From assembly GCA_002794785.1 (NCBI GenBank), contig NBBA01000002.1:434001-498000 (forward strand): a DNA stretch of 64,000 nt, in the 5' to 3' direction. A model generated the notes under the pieces. It saw only the letters and a list, made by a program, of their open reading frames with translations, did no database searches and had not been told where the DNA came from. Position numbers and translations under genes: made by a program. Positions 1 to 12,931 of this stretch are shown here, piece after piece. Source of the stretch: Coniferiporia sulphurascens (lineage: Eukaryota > Basidiomycota > Agaricomycetes > Hymenochaetales > Hymenochaetaceae). Each line of letters begins with the position of its first letter. Position 1 is the stretch's first letter.

Positions 1-509
1 AACTTATGTAATCCACGACGCCTTCGTTGGCTGCCTCGCTAAAGGGGGCCGTCGTCACCGCGACCTGAATCGGCTCCTTTCAATCCGACCTAGGCCTAGC
101 CTTTGTATTTGACCCGCCCGCATAGGGTAGGCAGTACCTTTACAACAGTATTTTCGTAAAGACGCAGGGCCTTTGTGACTCCTTCGGCCGTAGCGTGGTG
201 TACTCTTTGTCTGACTTATAATACCCGAATGAGCGGGTGCAGCGCGCATCGTCATCTACATCTTGCACCATGTTCGACAGTATCAAAGGAATAATCTCTG
301 CGACTTCCTCAAAAATATCCTTCTTCCATCCTAAAAGTATTACAAACACCAGCTCGTCTTTTGAAACGACGCGGGCGGTTGATTCGGAGCGGCAATCGTC
401 ATATCCCCTCTTGATCAGAGACACGTCGTTACTTGACCCCCAGAAACCTGAAGATATTAAAGAATCACTGCTGCTGTGCGTGTCCAAGACTTTTCCTAGT
501 ATACGTTAA
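1..509. other. Unassigned region upstream of the kinase
   Basis: Overlapping open frames occur on both strands between about 140 and 509 (90 aa on +, 115 aa on -), but none has a recognisable motif and each is a plausible shadow of the other. The minus-strand frame has a hydrophobic stretch near 290-340. It may hold 5' exons of the kinase gene that follows or the end of another gene; the sequence alone does not decide. Confidence 0.3.
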
Positions 510-2127
510 AGACTGGACCTTCAGCCGACTCCGCGCTTAGACTCCATCCGGACCTGCTAGACGAACTCGAATTCTGGTTTGAAGGCCTGCGTCCTCTTGA
601 CCAAGAAGACATCAACTACAAAGACGGTCACGAGAACAAACCCCCACCTCCCACATTGAGCCGCGCTCAAAAGTGTCTCACATCAGTGGTATCTAAAAAT
701 TTTACCCACAAAGTTGTGAACGAAGGTACTCCGAACGTCTTCAATATCTCTCTCATTTTGGTGTGGCTACCACTTCTAACATCTTCTAAGGGCTCGGCAA
801 AGCTCTGGGGCTTGAAATTTTATACTCCGGTGTGCCGGACCCAGAGGCACGGGACGGTAAAGCGGAAGGGGGATACGCTTTTGTCCACGCAGTCAAACTT
901 CGTCAACCGCGTAGGGTATGTTTGCTCACCTTGTCTTGTGCGATATTGACGCATGACGCATAAAACAGTTTTCGGTCGAAGTATATGAAGATGATGGTTC
1001 GTCAACAAATGTTGAATGGGAAATTTCGAAAGTGGGCAATAACGTATGTCTTAGCGTGAATTGACCTATATTTTCCTATTCACGCAGGTTGCAGTCAAGC
1101 ACGAAAAGATCTATGATCCGGGAGAAGAATACAAGTTTTGCACAGTAAGTTCCCGACATGCCACGGGGCGCGGCACTCATCATATGCTCTACAGCGGATG
1201 GTTAGGGAGGCAAGAATCTGGTGTCGGATGAGGCATCGTAATATCGCGCCTTTACTAGGTTTATGGAGTGGATTCGACCCAGAGAAGCCGCTTCACTCCT
1301 TTGTTTTCCCTTGGTTTGAGGAAGGGAATCTTGCAAGCTACATCCTTACCCATCGCACGCCTGTTCTACAGAAACTAGCTTTTGTAGGTGACCATTGTAT
1401 CCTAGCTCCTTCACAGTGCGACTTACTGGGGTCTCGGTAAAGCTTCGGGACATAGTGTCTGCTTTGAATTACAGTACGCATTTTATGTTTGTCCTGCTTC
1501 CTGATGCACTCACGGTATGTCTTCACGCTTGCGTCTTAACGTAGTGCACAATCACGAATTCAAAGCTGTCCATGGAGATCTTCGAGCGGTACGGCGTATT
1601 TTGCTAGTCCTGGTGAAGTAGTAACATGGATCTTTGCTTTAGAACAATGTGCTCGTAAAAGACAAACGTGCATACCTTACGGACTTCGGGCTCTCCCGCC
1701 TATTCGACGCTGTCGTAGGCTTCACAAGGACTGTAAACTCCGAGGCAGGAAACATACGCTACATTGCACCCGAACGTTTCATGGCAGAGACCGAAAAGGG
1801 TACGGTATATAGTGACATCTACGAATTTGCTAGCGTCTTCCTGGAGGTACGGTTCACTTATACCGCGTACAGTGCGGCTTGAGCTTAACTAAGATCCAGG
1901 TTTGGACAGAAAAAGTTCCTTGGGCAGAGCTGGGCGATAATGCAACTCATATCATAGTCTCGAACGTTGCATTCCGAGGGGAGAGGCCAGCGCGTCCGGA
2001 AGGCATCCGAGATGAATACTGGAGTCTCCTACATTGGTGTTGGGCTAAGAATCCAGAAGCCCGGCCAACAGCAGAGCAGGTTCTATGTACTCTGAACGGC
2101 TTTATTGCACAGGAGAATGCCGTGTAG
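510..2127 (+). CDS. TKL-like protein kinase, multi-exon
   Basis: Spliced exons give a near-complete kinase domain. The ATP-binding lysine is in VAVKHEK (from 1089). Helix C reads REARIWCRMRHRNIAPLLGL (about 1203-1262) with its Glu. The catalytic loop is HGDLRA, then NNVLVKD after an intron at about 1589-1642. The DFG motif is LTDFGLSR (about 1676-1699), the APE-like motif is IAPERF (about 1762), and the C-lobe WCWAKNPEARPTAEQVL ends at TAG 2125-2127. The HGD form of the HRD motif is common in expanded Agaricomycete tyrosine-kinase-like kinases. Introns are about 50-60 nt with GT/AG ends (for example 1144-1193 and 1845-1898). A fairly clean frame at 510-949 probably encodes an N-terminal helical segment (contains LLDELEFWFEGLRPLD), but its joining to the kinase domain is uncertain. 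Substrate and pathway are unknown. Confidence 0.75.
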
Positions 2128-5100
2128 AATCAGAATTTGAGCGAGTGTTCGGTAAACACGAGCTTCGACTTATGCTAGTGCTTAGTAATAACAGGCCTGT
2201 CTAGGAATTCTGCAGCTGTATATTCTCACGAATACAAAGTCGCGCATTTCCAAATACTAAATATTCCTTTGGTTGCCATTTTTGAACTCTTGGCTCCTGA
2301 ATGGACCGATGCTTGAAGCATTTTTTGTCACGTGCGCTCGCCAAAAGTGGATGGTCACGCACACTCGTTTGCCGTTCGCGAACTTCACTCAACCTCGAAC
2401 GCTTTGAGTCTTGACCGTGGCGACAAGTTTTACAAGACCTCGCCCCGCAAGACCGTTGAAAGCGGTACTGACATAGGGAGCACGACGGCGATAGAATACC
2501 CGACGCTGGCCCCGATTTGAACACGCCAGCGGTACTACGGACTTCGCATGTTTGGGAACGCGTAATGCCTCCTTGTTGACGGTACCTTGTGCGCCCGCAG
2601 CGTCCGCAAACGTCGGCACGGACCCCATCATCTCCGATGAGGTTCCCGTCTTGCACATGGCAATAGGTCGCCTTGCGCGTGCGCACGTTCCTGCAGATCC
2701 CGATCAGAAGGCGATCACCACATCAATATTGTCAAGGTACAACGTCATTATACCAATCGGGCATCGGACTTGCTGGCAGTCTCTAAGTCTTTTTCGGCTC
2801 TCATCTACACCGGGGGTCCGGGGCGGAAATACTTCCGCGTGTCCTTACCGTTTTATAATTGGAATCTAGTTCTTACGAAAGGAACGCTGTATCTCATCAC
2901 TCACGTTCAAGACGGAAAGTATTTCAGACTGCTTTTAAGATACGCAACTACTACTCGTGCGCCCTAACTCCCCGAATCATGTAAGGTGTGCTCCTTTTGT
3001 ACCCACATGATAGGAAATTCCAGCAACGAACTGTTTGTGTCGGCAGCACATTATCTAACAAAAATCTAAGTGGAGAATTGAAAGTAAGCGATAAAGTCTG
3101 TTCCGGCTTGATTCGACTCTACTTTCTCCCGTTTATTGCAGACGGGGTCAAACACGAGAACTATGACTCGAAGGAAGAACATAAGTTCCGCACGACGGGC
3201 TTCTGATCTTGTCGCAAGTACAGAGAAGCGAATATCAGGTGTTAGCTAGGCCATTAGACCCTTGCTAGATTTACAGAGCAAGTTTATCCCAATGAAACCG
3301 CTCCGCCTTTTCTCCATTGGCCCGAGGAAGTGTAGTCAGGCTACTAGGCTCTCAATCGTAAGTGTCCGTTCTGTTTGAACTACTTCTCGTGGTTCACCAA
3401 ACGCCGGGTAAGGCCAACTTGAAGGCTCCAGCTTTATACTTCATACATCTCATCTTTATGACATCCGGAAATGTCATTGATTGCGGAGCTCGCTTGGTGT
3501 TGATGGATGTACGGAGTCGAATAAGTGAGAGAGGTGCGTCTGTGAACTCAAAAAGCATCGGAATCGTGTCGTTTCCGTCTCCAACCTGATGAGGTTGCAT
3601 CAGCCGCGGAGGAAACACCTCCATTATCTGAATGACAGACATGCTTTACGCAGATAGCAATTTCGCAGAAACAGTACGATGAGGATTGTTGCAAGACGAT
3701 TACCCGACGGCCCGCGAGGATAAGGAAATTAGTAGGCTTTGCAGAAAGGCTCAGCATCGACTAATGTTTATCCGCTCGTCTTGTATATAGCATATGTTTC
3801 ACTTCCATTATACAGGAACCTACAAACGTGTTTGGCTACACACGACAGACAGCCGCGGTACTGTGTATTCGTGGTACGCGGTTCACAATGGTCCCATATG
3901 CCTTGATCTGTTGCTTGCTACAACTCGTGGCGGTTCACTTCGCACAATTTATTTCAAGGTTTGACGAGTGGGCTTCCTACCGTGAAAGATGATCGAAGTT
4001 AGATGCCCTATGTTCATTTTGATTATTTGTTTTTCTTTACTGATCGAATACGTGAGGGACAGCGGGCTAGATGCATTACGCATAAAGTGGCCTCGTGATT
4101 TTCGGTGCCTCCTCATTTCGGTTATAAGGATTGGATCAGGTCCCCCAAAAAGTGCTATCGTACATACTTGCGAGGTCCAAAGTACAAAAAGCGGTCTGAC
4201 CAAGTGCGGATCACCCTCTTTATCTGAAGAGCCAGGAGCTCTAACGATTTTTTCGGAACACTGAACGCCACCTATCGCGAAGGGAACTACCTCTTTAATT
4301 CAATTTCGACGGGCGGAACTGTATATTCTACGTAATACCAGAATGCCCTAAATAAGTTTGGCTAAGTCCGCGTACGGTTTTCTTCACTGGTGCCTGTATG
4401 GAAGGTTACAAAATGATAGGGAGAAGGAGGTCAATTTCTCGAAATTAACTTCGATTCTTTGAACCGTCTAGTCCGAGGTACTGCTAGTTCGTGATAATCA
4501 AATATTGTGATACTATGTCTACGTTAACCGAGGGACTTTAAGGTGTCTCGTCGCTAATCACCGCCACTTTCCACTGCAGATCTTCCTCATTCGAGCTTCA
4601 AAATAGTCCTACCATGGAGAATCTGCTGTCTCCGATGCTTAATTCTCCCTAAGTGAATTCTGCTGCCTCTATTTTGAGAACCTGGCGGTGGGAAACAATG
4701 GATCCTTTGAGCCGTTCTTCGTTTGGTCCACGGGGCGAATGGACTCAGCCTGAACGACAAGAATAGAAATATAGCGAAGGGGTTTGCTGAAGGCCGGCAA
4801 TGCGGGCAGCGGAACACGGACTGCGGGAGTGTATCCCGCTACAGCGAATACTCCTCAAGCACTGGAAGATGTGGGGCTCGGTTCAACACAAAAGGAAAAT
4901 CGCCACGAAACTGCTTTCTCGGGATTCCAGGCACTTATTACGGTCTTACGAGACCTAAGAAGCATCACCGCTGATGTGAATGAGGTCCGGACTCTCCATG
5001 GTATGTATGTCAGCAAAGCGACATGCTTACTGGAAGAATGGGCGAATCAGTGTAAAACAAATAGGTTTTTTGGGTAATGTTCGTAACATATTCTCATTCA

Positions 5101-5425
5101 CTTCTTGACTTTGCGGATAAATGTCTTTATCGAGCGGAATTGCATCCTAAAGTATATATTTCACATTTCACTTTCTCCGTCGGTATTCTGGCATCGCCGG
5201 CGCATTGGAGCGATCATCATCGGACAGCGTCGTTGTACGTTCGCCTCGGACGACACAGCGTCTAATTCCTCTGGATTCGTAAATTCAATTATGTTGACGA
5301 ACGGGTAAAAAGCTAAGATTAGTTTCTTGCTCCTATATAACTCCTCTGCAAAAGCATAATATTACTCATTCCCCCTACTATTCGTCTAGTCGCACCCTGA
5401 GGTCTGCTAAAGATCAAAGAGCACT
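2128..5425. other. Long stretch without a confident gene
   Basis: Many short frames of 60-160 codons on both strands, none with a family I recognise. The likeliest exon is on + at about 4784-5077, whose frame ends in a helix-rich segment (contains FQALITVLRDLRSITADV). Other candidates are + 2770-2967 (contains YTGGPGRKYFRVSLPFYNW) and - 3949-4203. No repeats, LTR termini or RNA genes were seen. Confidence 0.3.
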
Positions 5426-6546
5426 ATGGAAAATATTGTCCGGTTTCCATCCCATGTGTTGTATCATGCTCGGACACTATATCTTTTCACTAAGGCAGAC
5501 ATAAAAGTTGTCGTTCTTCCCGTCGTAAGTCACCTATGATATCCTCATTGGAGGACCGCACTCTGAAAATTGAACCTCACTTCACCACTTCCCCCCCCCC
5601 TCCCAGACTTGCCTAGCCGCTGCATCCGCTCCACTCGCCTCCCTCTCGCGCCTCCCACATGTCATATTCTGGATCTGGCTTCAATCTCTCCAGCTCAATC
5701 TCTCCAACCAGACTTTAAACCCAGAGGAGGACATAATGAACAAGCCGGACCGTCCGCTCCCTTCAGGACGTATGTCACTTCGTACAGCACAGGTCCTACG
5801 ACATATTCTCCCACTTGTATGCTGGGCATGGAGTGCAAGCTACAGTAAGGCTCTGCTATATTCCAGCATCGTTAACTGCATCATTGTGGTAATCTACGAC
5901 GAGATGGGATATGCGGCGGGCCATTGGTTTGCGAGGAATGTTTTGAACGCGATAGGACATGCAAGTGCCGAGGTAGGAGCGTGTTTGCTCGCAGGTTGGA
6001 GTCTTTTCTCCGTTTCACATTGATATATACACTGACTATTGTTATCCAGGTAAAGATGCGGCCGCACTCGACACTACGTCCTCTATCGCCATATTCTGTA
6101 GCGCCGGTATTATTCTGTGCACAATTCAGGCTCAGGATTTCAAGGACACTATAGGGGATGCGGCTGTGGGTCGAAAAACTCTCCCAATTGTGCATCCAAA
6201 ACTGGCACGTCCGACTCTGATGGTGTTAATTACGGCGTGGAGCGTTGTCCTGAGCATCATATGGGGACTGGGCGCAATGGCCGCGTTTCCATTTACCGTA
6301 CTTGGAATATCAATTGGATGGCTCTTTGTAACCAATACATCCACCGAGGCGGACAAGAAGCATCTCTTTCTGTACCTTGTGCGTTGCGTTATAAATTGCA
6401 CTTCCCCCCACTAACTACATTTGACAAACTCCGGGTTACTTATTATCCTTTCCCAGATTTGGCTATCCCTCGCTCACGTCCTCCCCGCGTATTCTCGGGT
6501 TTTTAAAGGGTCACCCATGGTTCAGGATTGGATGTGGAAATATTGA
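5426..6546 (+). CDS. UbiA-family prenyltransferase, 4 exons, intact
   Basis: Four exons in consistent phase, 5426-5524, 5607-5994, 6050-6378 and 6457-6546, give 301 aa, the usual size of fungal UbiA-type integral-membrane prenyltransferases. These enzymes move an isoprenoid diphosphate chain onto an aromatic or other acceptor. The N-terminus has LYLFTKADIK. The substrate-loop region reads LSNQTLNPEEDIMNKPDRP, followed by PLPSGR. The first Asp-rich motif is around VIYDEMGYAAGHW and the second is QDFKDTIGD, followed by GRKTLPIV; these acidic clusters bind the Mg-diphosphate. Several hydrophobic segments (for example LVCWAWSASY and VLITAWSVVLSIIWGLGA) fit membrane helices. Introns are 82, 55 and 78 nt with GT..AG ends; the first acceptor follows a C-rich tract at 5590-5606. 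The family acts in meroterpenoid or terpenoid pathways. No obvious partner synthase is adjacent, so the substrate is unknown. Confidence 0.88.
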
Positions 6547-9500
6547 GCCTGAAATGTCGTAATTGTACTATTGGATGTATGGAACCACAGTGTCGATGTT
6601 CTCCATTTTGGTAACACAGTTCTATCTTTATCATTAGAGGTTGGGAGTGTTAGTTAGGCTGCGTCTTATCAAAAGGTTTCTTTATGTGCTTCCTTAATTA
6701 CACTCCGGAGCACCCATTGATTTAGTACATCCCTAGAACCGCTAACAATTATGAGCATCATGACATCCGAATTTCGGGAAAATCAATGAGCCTTCTAAAT
6801 AGATTCCCCTGTCTCCACGATGATTTCGTTAGAAAAACTATTGAAATCCGAATATATGTAATATGTTTTCCAAGGCTTGCGAATAGAGCTTGTGTACTGA
6901 CTTTCAGTATATAGTGAAACCAATAATCTCACTTATAAAAGCTGTTAGTACTTTGCTCGACAAAGGGTAAAGGCTGGACACCGGCCCGGACTTCCAGCTA
7001 GGTAGGCTTATGTAATGTACTTTGTGTGGCCGCTCGCAGCTCATCACTTCTTCGTTTTCCTCGGTAAAAGCTCCGAGCTGACGTGTGATTTATAGTTGCT
7101 AAGAGTGTGCTGCTTATACCGATTATTGCACATGGTTACCAAACTTGCAGATTGGTGGCACTTTCCCCTTTACTTTCACTTATTAGATACAGATGCGCTT
7201 GTGGGACTTGCTCACAATAATAGTTGTGGACCTTTGGCTGGCTTCCGGACCTCATTTCATCCTATTTTGTTTTTGTGACACGTAATTTCGAAATAGCTTT
7301 GTCACGATATATCGCCCAGATTAAAGAGCACAGGTAGGATGGGATGTTACGCCGTGTAATGTATGTCTAATCTGCGACTGGTTTTCTGAAAGTGAGCAAG
7401 GCGATTCATTATCGGTGGTGGATGGAGGGTATTAAACGTCGATGCTGCAAATGCTTTCGTTTACTTCCGGCCGAATTTGAGGCTGGACTATACGAGATTG
7501 GGGTCAATCACCACCACAGCTTGAGGGTTCCCGGACAGGAATACCATTTCCAGCCTGAGTACTGTGACATACCGTATTATAACGGATATTCGGATATCCA
7601 CATTCCGTAAGGTCGAGAGTCTAGTCAATCGTTTATTCGCTGTGTCTTAAGTTTCCGCTTTCATCGGAACCACTTTCATCTCCTGAAGCTGGCCTTGCGT
7701 CCGAAGCATTGTAACGCCGTGTTCCAACGTCTGCCCTCCGAACGGCTTATCTCTTAAGTCAACTACAATAGTTAACAGATACGTGAGTAGTTATTTATTT
7801 CTACGAAGTGTTCCTTCATCGTGACGCATAATGACAACGCACTCGCTTCGAACTCCAGCGAAGCAGTTTCATAGGTTTTCCCAAGAACCCAGATAAGGCC
7901 TGCCAGTCACTGTTGGACTTAATAACATCATCCAAGTCCGGATGATGTCGCTCAATCCCGCGGATACCGGGCGCAGGGAAGCAGTCATCGGGGCAGCACA
8001 AGAAAGCTTTAAAGCGATGATGGCAGTATAGAGCCAGCACGTCCGGATAAATACTTCATGGGGATTGCGTAATGCATACACATTATAGAACATCAAAAAA
8101 GATTCAGATAGTGCATAATCAAGGAAGTCCGCGGGGCGGAGAGGACCAGGGACGGATAGCGGTCGGTGAGACCATAACGCTGGAGAGTCAGCTCCCATGC
8201 AGATGCTTCGTCACGGTAAAGGGACACATCCAGAGCATTCGTGTTGTGGAGCGTGAATGCGGTCGCATCTCTTGGGCTGTCAATTGATGTACAGATCCTG
8301 GCCTGCTGGGTGAACAATGCGCCCGTTGGACCCCCTTTGACAATAGACCGGGATGAACGAACCGGCGAGATGGGAGACAGAGCAGGTGCGGACGTTGTGA
8401 GGGTGACGCTCCAAGAAGACGGTGCAGACGTGCAGGCCAGGTGCTTCGTCTGCTCCAGACCAAAAAGGCTGACGGAGAAGGAAGCAAATATAATTCTGGA
8501 GACCTACCCCCAGTTGTGCTCGACAATGGCGTCAGTGAGACGATAGCCAGCTTGACAGGTTCGCGCAAGAGTGAGGAGACCGTCAGCGATAACCTCCTGG
8601 AGTTGAGGGGCGGAGGGGACAATGTACACTTGACTGTCCGAGCGTTGTTCGAACTGGTACTCGCAGGTGCTAGCCGGCGCGTCATTTGCTATGCTAATGC
8701 GGCGGCACGGCTTTCGGGGGTGAGGTGCTTCTCAACCTGCAGGTGCCGATCCCGAAGCGAGTTAGGTAGGAGGAAACTTGAGATTTTCATAGGGGCCTTA
8801 ACCGAGCGGATGGAAGGCAAGGATGGGATTGTCCTTGATGAAGTCAAAGGGATGCGCGCTGATGAGCGGAAAGAATTGGGAACAGGTGTCGATGGAGGCG
8901 GGGCGGAGGGATTGGGAGGAGTCAGTGGTGGAGACCCGGGTGTTATCCCCAAGGCGGCGCGAAGCAAAGTTGAATCCCGGTCCACTCTCTGGCCAGCACA
9001 CAGCACAACGTCAGTGCATCCTAAGTCATCCACCACGGCCTGCCGGTCGATTTAAGGTGTATGCTGGTCGGGTCCGGATGGGGAACTGGCTGCTGAGGAA
9101 TTAGGTATAGTGGGTATATTCCCAATAGGTAGAGGTTTAGCTAGGTCAATACAGAATTGCCGGGGCCCGCGGTATCTTTTTTTGAATTGTGCCGAACCGC
9201 GGCATTCGTTATTAGTCAACATTTTGTCATTATGTTTACGTTTTGCTGACCAAGTATTCTTTTCTTTAATAGCCCTCCTCAATTGCACGTTATCGAGCGA
9301 TTGTTAGTCCGGCAGGTCGTCGTACCAGACTGCTGGTTTGATATCGGGCAAAGAGATCGAGCCCGAAAGTTTGGCGCTTTCCTTTTTGGGCGAAGAAACC
9401 TGCAATATGCAAAAACGACTCCAGACCCGTTTTACTGTAGTTTTATCGTCGGAGTTTGAAGTGGTCCATGTGCTCCTTGCCCCCATCCGGACAGATTTAT

Positions 9501-9647
9501 AAAGTGCTTTACGTAGTGTAGATGTAGATTCCAGCCTTCCTTATTGAAGGATTACAAATAGATCGACGGTCCCGTTTTCGGACTGCCTGCAAGGTGTATG
9601 CATGTACTCTAAATTAAGTGTGTGTCTCAGACTTGTGCCCGAAAAAA
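6547..9647. other. Unassigned region with overlapping ORFs at 7.8-9.1 kb
   Basis: From 6547 to about 7800 the sequence is AT-richer with only short frames. At 7816-9055 there are longer frames on both strands: + 8441-9055 (204 aa, Gly/Arg-rich) and - 8188-8685, 8689-9036 and 8093-8317. The minus-strand frames could be exons of one gene (for example the segment with HNTNALDVSLYRDEASAW), but I found no convincing splice chain or family motif. Confidence 0.25.
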
Positions 9648-11609
9648 ATGCAAAAATGCGCTGAGCATCTCACGTACCTCGCTGTGCTGCTTCTCGTTGG
9701 CAGTGAGGACGATGATGAGGAACTTGTTGGACTTCTTACAGCCTGGGCAGTGTTGGGGTCTTTGCAGTGGAGTGCTTGTGGGCCTTACAACGCCATATGC
9801 TCACAAGACTTCTTGTCAAAGCTCCTCCACACGTCAAGTGAAAAGCGCTTCAAGGCCTTTCTGAGGTGAGTGTATGTGTCTTTTTTTACATATATGCATG
9901 TTAAACTTTCACAGAATGGATAAACATAGCTTTTCCAAACTGCATGATCTTATCAAGGACAATACAATATTTGTTTCAACTGGTACAAAGCCCCAGTGCC
10001 CCCCTTGGTACCAACTTGCAGTGTTTCTACTACAACTTGGTTATGATCCCATGCTTAAGGCTGCCGAGGTGTCTTCTATTGTGGAAGGAACAGTTTATTT
10101 ATACTGTATGTGTGTTGTCCACACCTTCTGTCAGATTCAGCCTGCGCACCTTTCATTGTTAAGCTCAACGGTTACGCGGTGATCGACGTCGGGGCTTCCT
10201 GATCGTTGGAACTGATGGTATGGCAACGGGGCTTCCTAGATGTTGTAAGTCGAGGATGATCGTCGAAGGGGCTTCCTGATCGGCGATGTGGACGCGGTAG
10301 GCTTCTTATGGCGAGTCGGGTTACGACAAAGCGACTAATGGCCAAGTGGCACACAGTAGACTGGTGGTAGCAGATAATGGGCTTGTATGAACAAAGAGCA
10401 CAAGCTTAGGGCTTGTGCTACTGAAGTTACATGCTTATATGCTACTCTATGTGTTTGCTACTGTAGCGACTTGGTTAGGTGTGTTTACCAGACTATGGAA
10501 GGTCATGGAAACTCAAGGAAGGCCTTGGTAATACAAGTACGGTGATCAGTAAGCAAAGCACGTCATGATGGTGCAATAAGGCGTCATCATGGCATCTTAT
10601 GGTGCAAGGCGAAATAAGGATGAGTAAGGCAGAGAAATGGGGGAGTTGCACTGACTGATGATGACGAAGAGGAAGTGAGTCAGCGCAATAAGTGGAAGTA
10701 AAGGAAAATTGTAACATTCATGGCCTGATTCCAGGTGTCACACAAGCCTCAAAGCCATTACGGCTGACCTTGGATTCCTGGGGTGTATAGGGATAATCAA
10801 CGGCTCCCTCATCCCACTTGCAAACAAGCTGCTTGTGGATGGGGAGCTGTACTGGTGTCATAAGAAGTTCTACACAGTATGTTTCAGATCTCTCTGAATA
10901 TGCACATGTGCCTTAGTCCTGATCTCAAATTAGGTTGTCTTGCAGGTGGTTTGTGACCACAAGTCCTGCTTTATTGAGTTTGAATTAGGTTGGCCGGGGA
11001 ATGTACACAACACTATGGTCTTCAGAGAATCAGACCTATGGATAAACAAGAGCAGATATTTCGAAGATGATGAATATATTCTTGCAGATAAAGGTAAGGT
11101 GGAGCATACATGCACTTTATGGAGGGTGTATGTGCTATTCTTATGTTTAAATTGCATTGGTTTCAGGCTACCTGCTTACCAAATTTACAATACAGCCATT
11201 TGCGGCAGGCGATCTCACAAATGATGCAGACAAGGCCCACCACCGGTGCTCCTTCAATTTCCTTTTGTTGGGTCTCCGCATCAAGATTGAGCATGCCTTT
11301 GGCATGTTGAAGGGCTGGTTCCTGTCATTGAGGAATATGTTTAGAAATAAATTACACTTTATTTACTGTTCAATCGAAGCTCTCATGGTTATTCACAACA
11401 TATTGATAGATCTGGATGATGATCCTGCCAAAATAGAGGGATATGATGGGCTGGATGATACCGGACTTTTTCATAATGATGAAGCCGAAGCCGAAGCTAT
11501 TGTTAATGGCACATGGCGCTCACAGCGAGTAGATAATATGGCAGATGCAGTACTATTTCAAACCGGCCTGTACCATAGGAAAGCCCTCCTGAGGCACTTG
11601 TGCACATAA
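9648..11609 (+). pseudogene. Harbinger/PIF-type DDE transposase, inactivated
   Basis: The exons read as a DDE_Tnp_4/HARBI1-like protein: an N-terminal helical part (FSKLHDLIK, PPWYQLAVFLLQLGY, EVSSIVEGTVYLY), then CIGIINGSLIPL, ELYWCHKKFY, FELGWPGNVHNTMVFRESDL and IEHAFGMLKGWF, ending at 11607-11609. Exon 1 is 9648-9865 and exon 2 starts at 9915; later exons lie around 10741-10877, 10947-11094 and from 11167. In this family the catalytic triad is D (IDG), D (VHD) and E (ERAFG). Here the first two positions are Asn (codons 10799-10801 and 11009-11011) and only Glu at 11289-11291 remains. A solo LTR (10157-10716) also sits in the gene near an intron. The element is therefore not autonomous. Confidence 0.85.
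10157..10716 (-). mobile_element. Solo LTR, family A (copy 1)
   Basis: A 560-bp insertion running TGTTAAGC...TTGTAACA, flanked by a perfect 5-bp duplication TTCAT (10152-10156 and 10717-10721). Removing it and one TTCAT closes the transposase locus. The sense direction is minus, judged from the TATA-like motif shared by all copies. No internal region or second LTR is attached, so it is a solo LTR left by LTR-LTR recombination. The family is probably Ty3/Gypsy (see the gag at 50451). Confidence 0.9.
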
Positions 11610-11935
11610 CTACTTAGTATATGCTACATACTTCATACTCTTACACTAATTCTAAATGTCCATGTCCTCATCATCACCAACAGCAAGTTCTGCCACCAAT
11701 TTATTTGCCGTTTCCTTCAAGACGGGGTCCTCAGAGCTCTTGTAGCATTTGTACCTATCCAGCTTTATGAAGCGAGCTTCTAGTGTCTCACGTTTGTATG
11801 CAGTGTGAGCGATCTTGGCCTTGCATTTGTTACATTGCTGCTCAATCTTGACCTGCAGGTTGGCCAAGGTGGCCTCATGCTTGTTGCATTCATGCTCAAG
11901 CACAAGGCATTCCTCCTCAAGGGTGAGGCGGTTTT

Positions 11936-12926
11936 TTTTAAGCTTACTGATTATGTAAGGCTTAATAAGTGATTGGCAAGGATCAACTAAGTGGGAATGA
12001 GGTAGAGATGAGGTGATGATTGAGCAAGGGTTTCCCCAAGGACTAGTAGACTGGTGGACTGGTAACTGGTGACTTAATATCCCACAGAGGAGATAGTGAA
12101 CAAGTAGGCTCTATTGAATGAAGAGCACAAGCTTAAGGCTTAGTGCTCTGAAAGCGAGTTCTTATATACATGCATAGAAACCTATGGAACAAGGTGGAAG
12201 GCTGACTGAGTGAAGACAAGGGTCAGTCAGCATGGAAAGGAATGGAAACTGATAGGAGAGTTTGACTGATCAGGATGTTAGGATCAATCAGCATACAAGA
12301 TAGATCAGTCAGTGAAGATGACTAATGTGTTACAATTTTCCTTTACTTTCCCCGTCGCGCTGACTCACTTCTTCTTCGTCATCATCAGTCAGCGCAATTC
12401 CCCTATTTCCCTATCTTACTCATCCTTATTTCGCCTTGCACCATAAGACGCCATGATGACGCCGTCTTGCACCATCATGACGTGCTTTGCTTACTGATCA
12501 CCGTACTTGTATTACCAAGGCCTTCCTTGAGTTTCCATGACCTTCCATAGGCTGGTAAACATACCTAACCAAGTCGCTACAGTAGCAAACACATAGAGTA
12601 GCATATAAGCATGTAACTTCGGTAGCACAAGCCCTAAGCTTGTGCTCTTTGTTCATACAAGCCCATTATCTGCTACCACCAGTCTACCGAGTATCTCAGA
12701 ACCACCAACCGCTTCGTCGTAACCCGACTCACTCTAAGAAGCCTACCGCGTCCACATCGTCGATCAGGAAGCCCCACCGATGATCATCCTCGACTTACGA
12801 CATCTAGGAAGCCCCGTTGCCATACCATCAGTTCCGACGATCTGGAAGCACCAACGTCGATCATCGCATATACATTGAGCTTAACATAATGTTGATAAAG
12901 GCAATGAGTAAAGGAAATTTGTAACA
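11936..12926 (-). mobile_element. Solo LTR, family B (copy 1), hosting an A LTR
   Basis: TTTTAAGC (consensus TGTTAAGC, G changed to T)...TTTGTAACA, flanked by GTTTT at 11931-11935 and 12927-12931. After removal of the nested family-A LTR and its duplication the net length is 427 bp, matching the two other B copies (428 and 427 bp). It disrupts the Myb-like gene of the Harbinger element. Confidence 0.9.
12328..12886 (+). mobile_element. Solo LTR, family A (copy 2), nested in B1
   Basis: 559 bp, TGTTACAATTTTCC...GAGCTTAACA, flanked by TAATG (12323-12327 and 12887-12891). It lies inside family-B copy 1, so it is the younger insertion. The sequence is closely similar to the copies at 10157 (inverted) and 50628. 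Confidence 0.92.
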
Positions 12927-12931
12927 GTTTT

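Noticed and set aside
7816..9055. A 204-aa plus-strand gene or a multi-exon minus-strand gene at 8-9 kb
   Set aside because: Long frames exist on both strands with no family motif and no consistent splice chain; listed only as unassigned.
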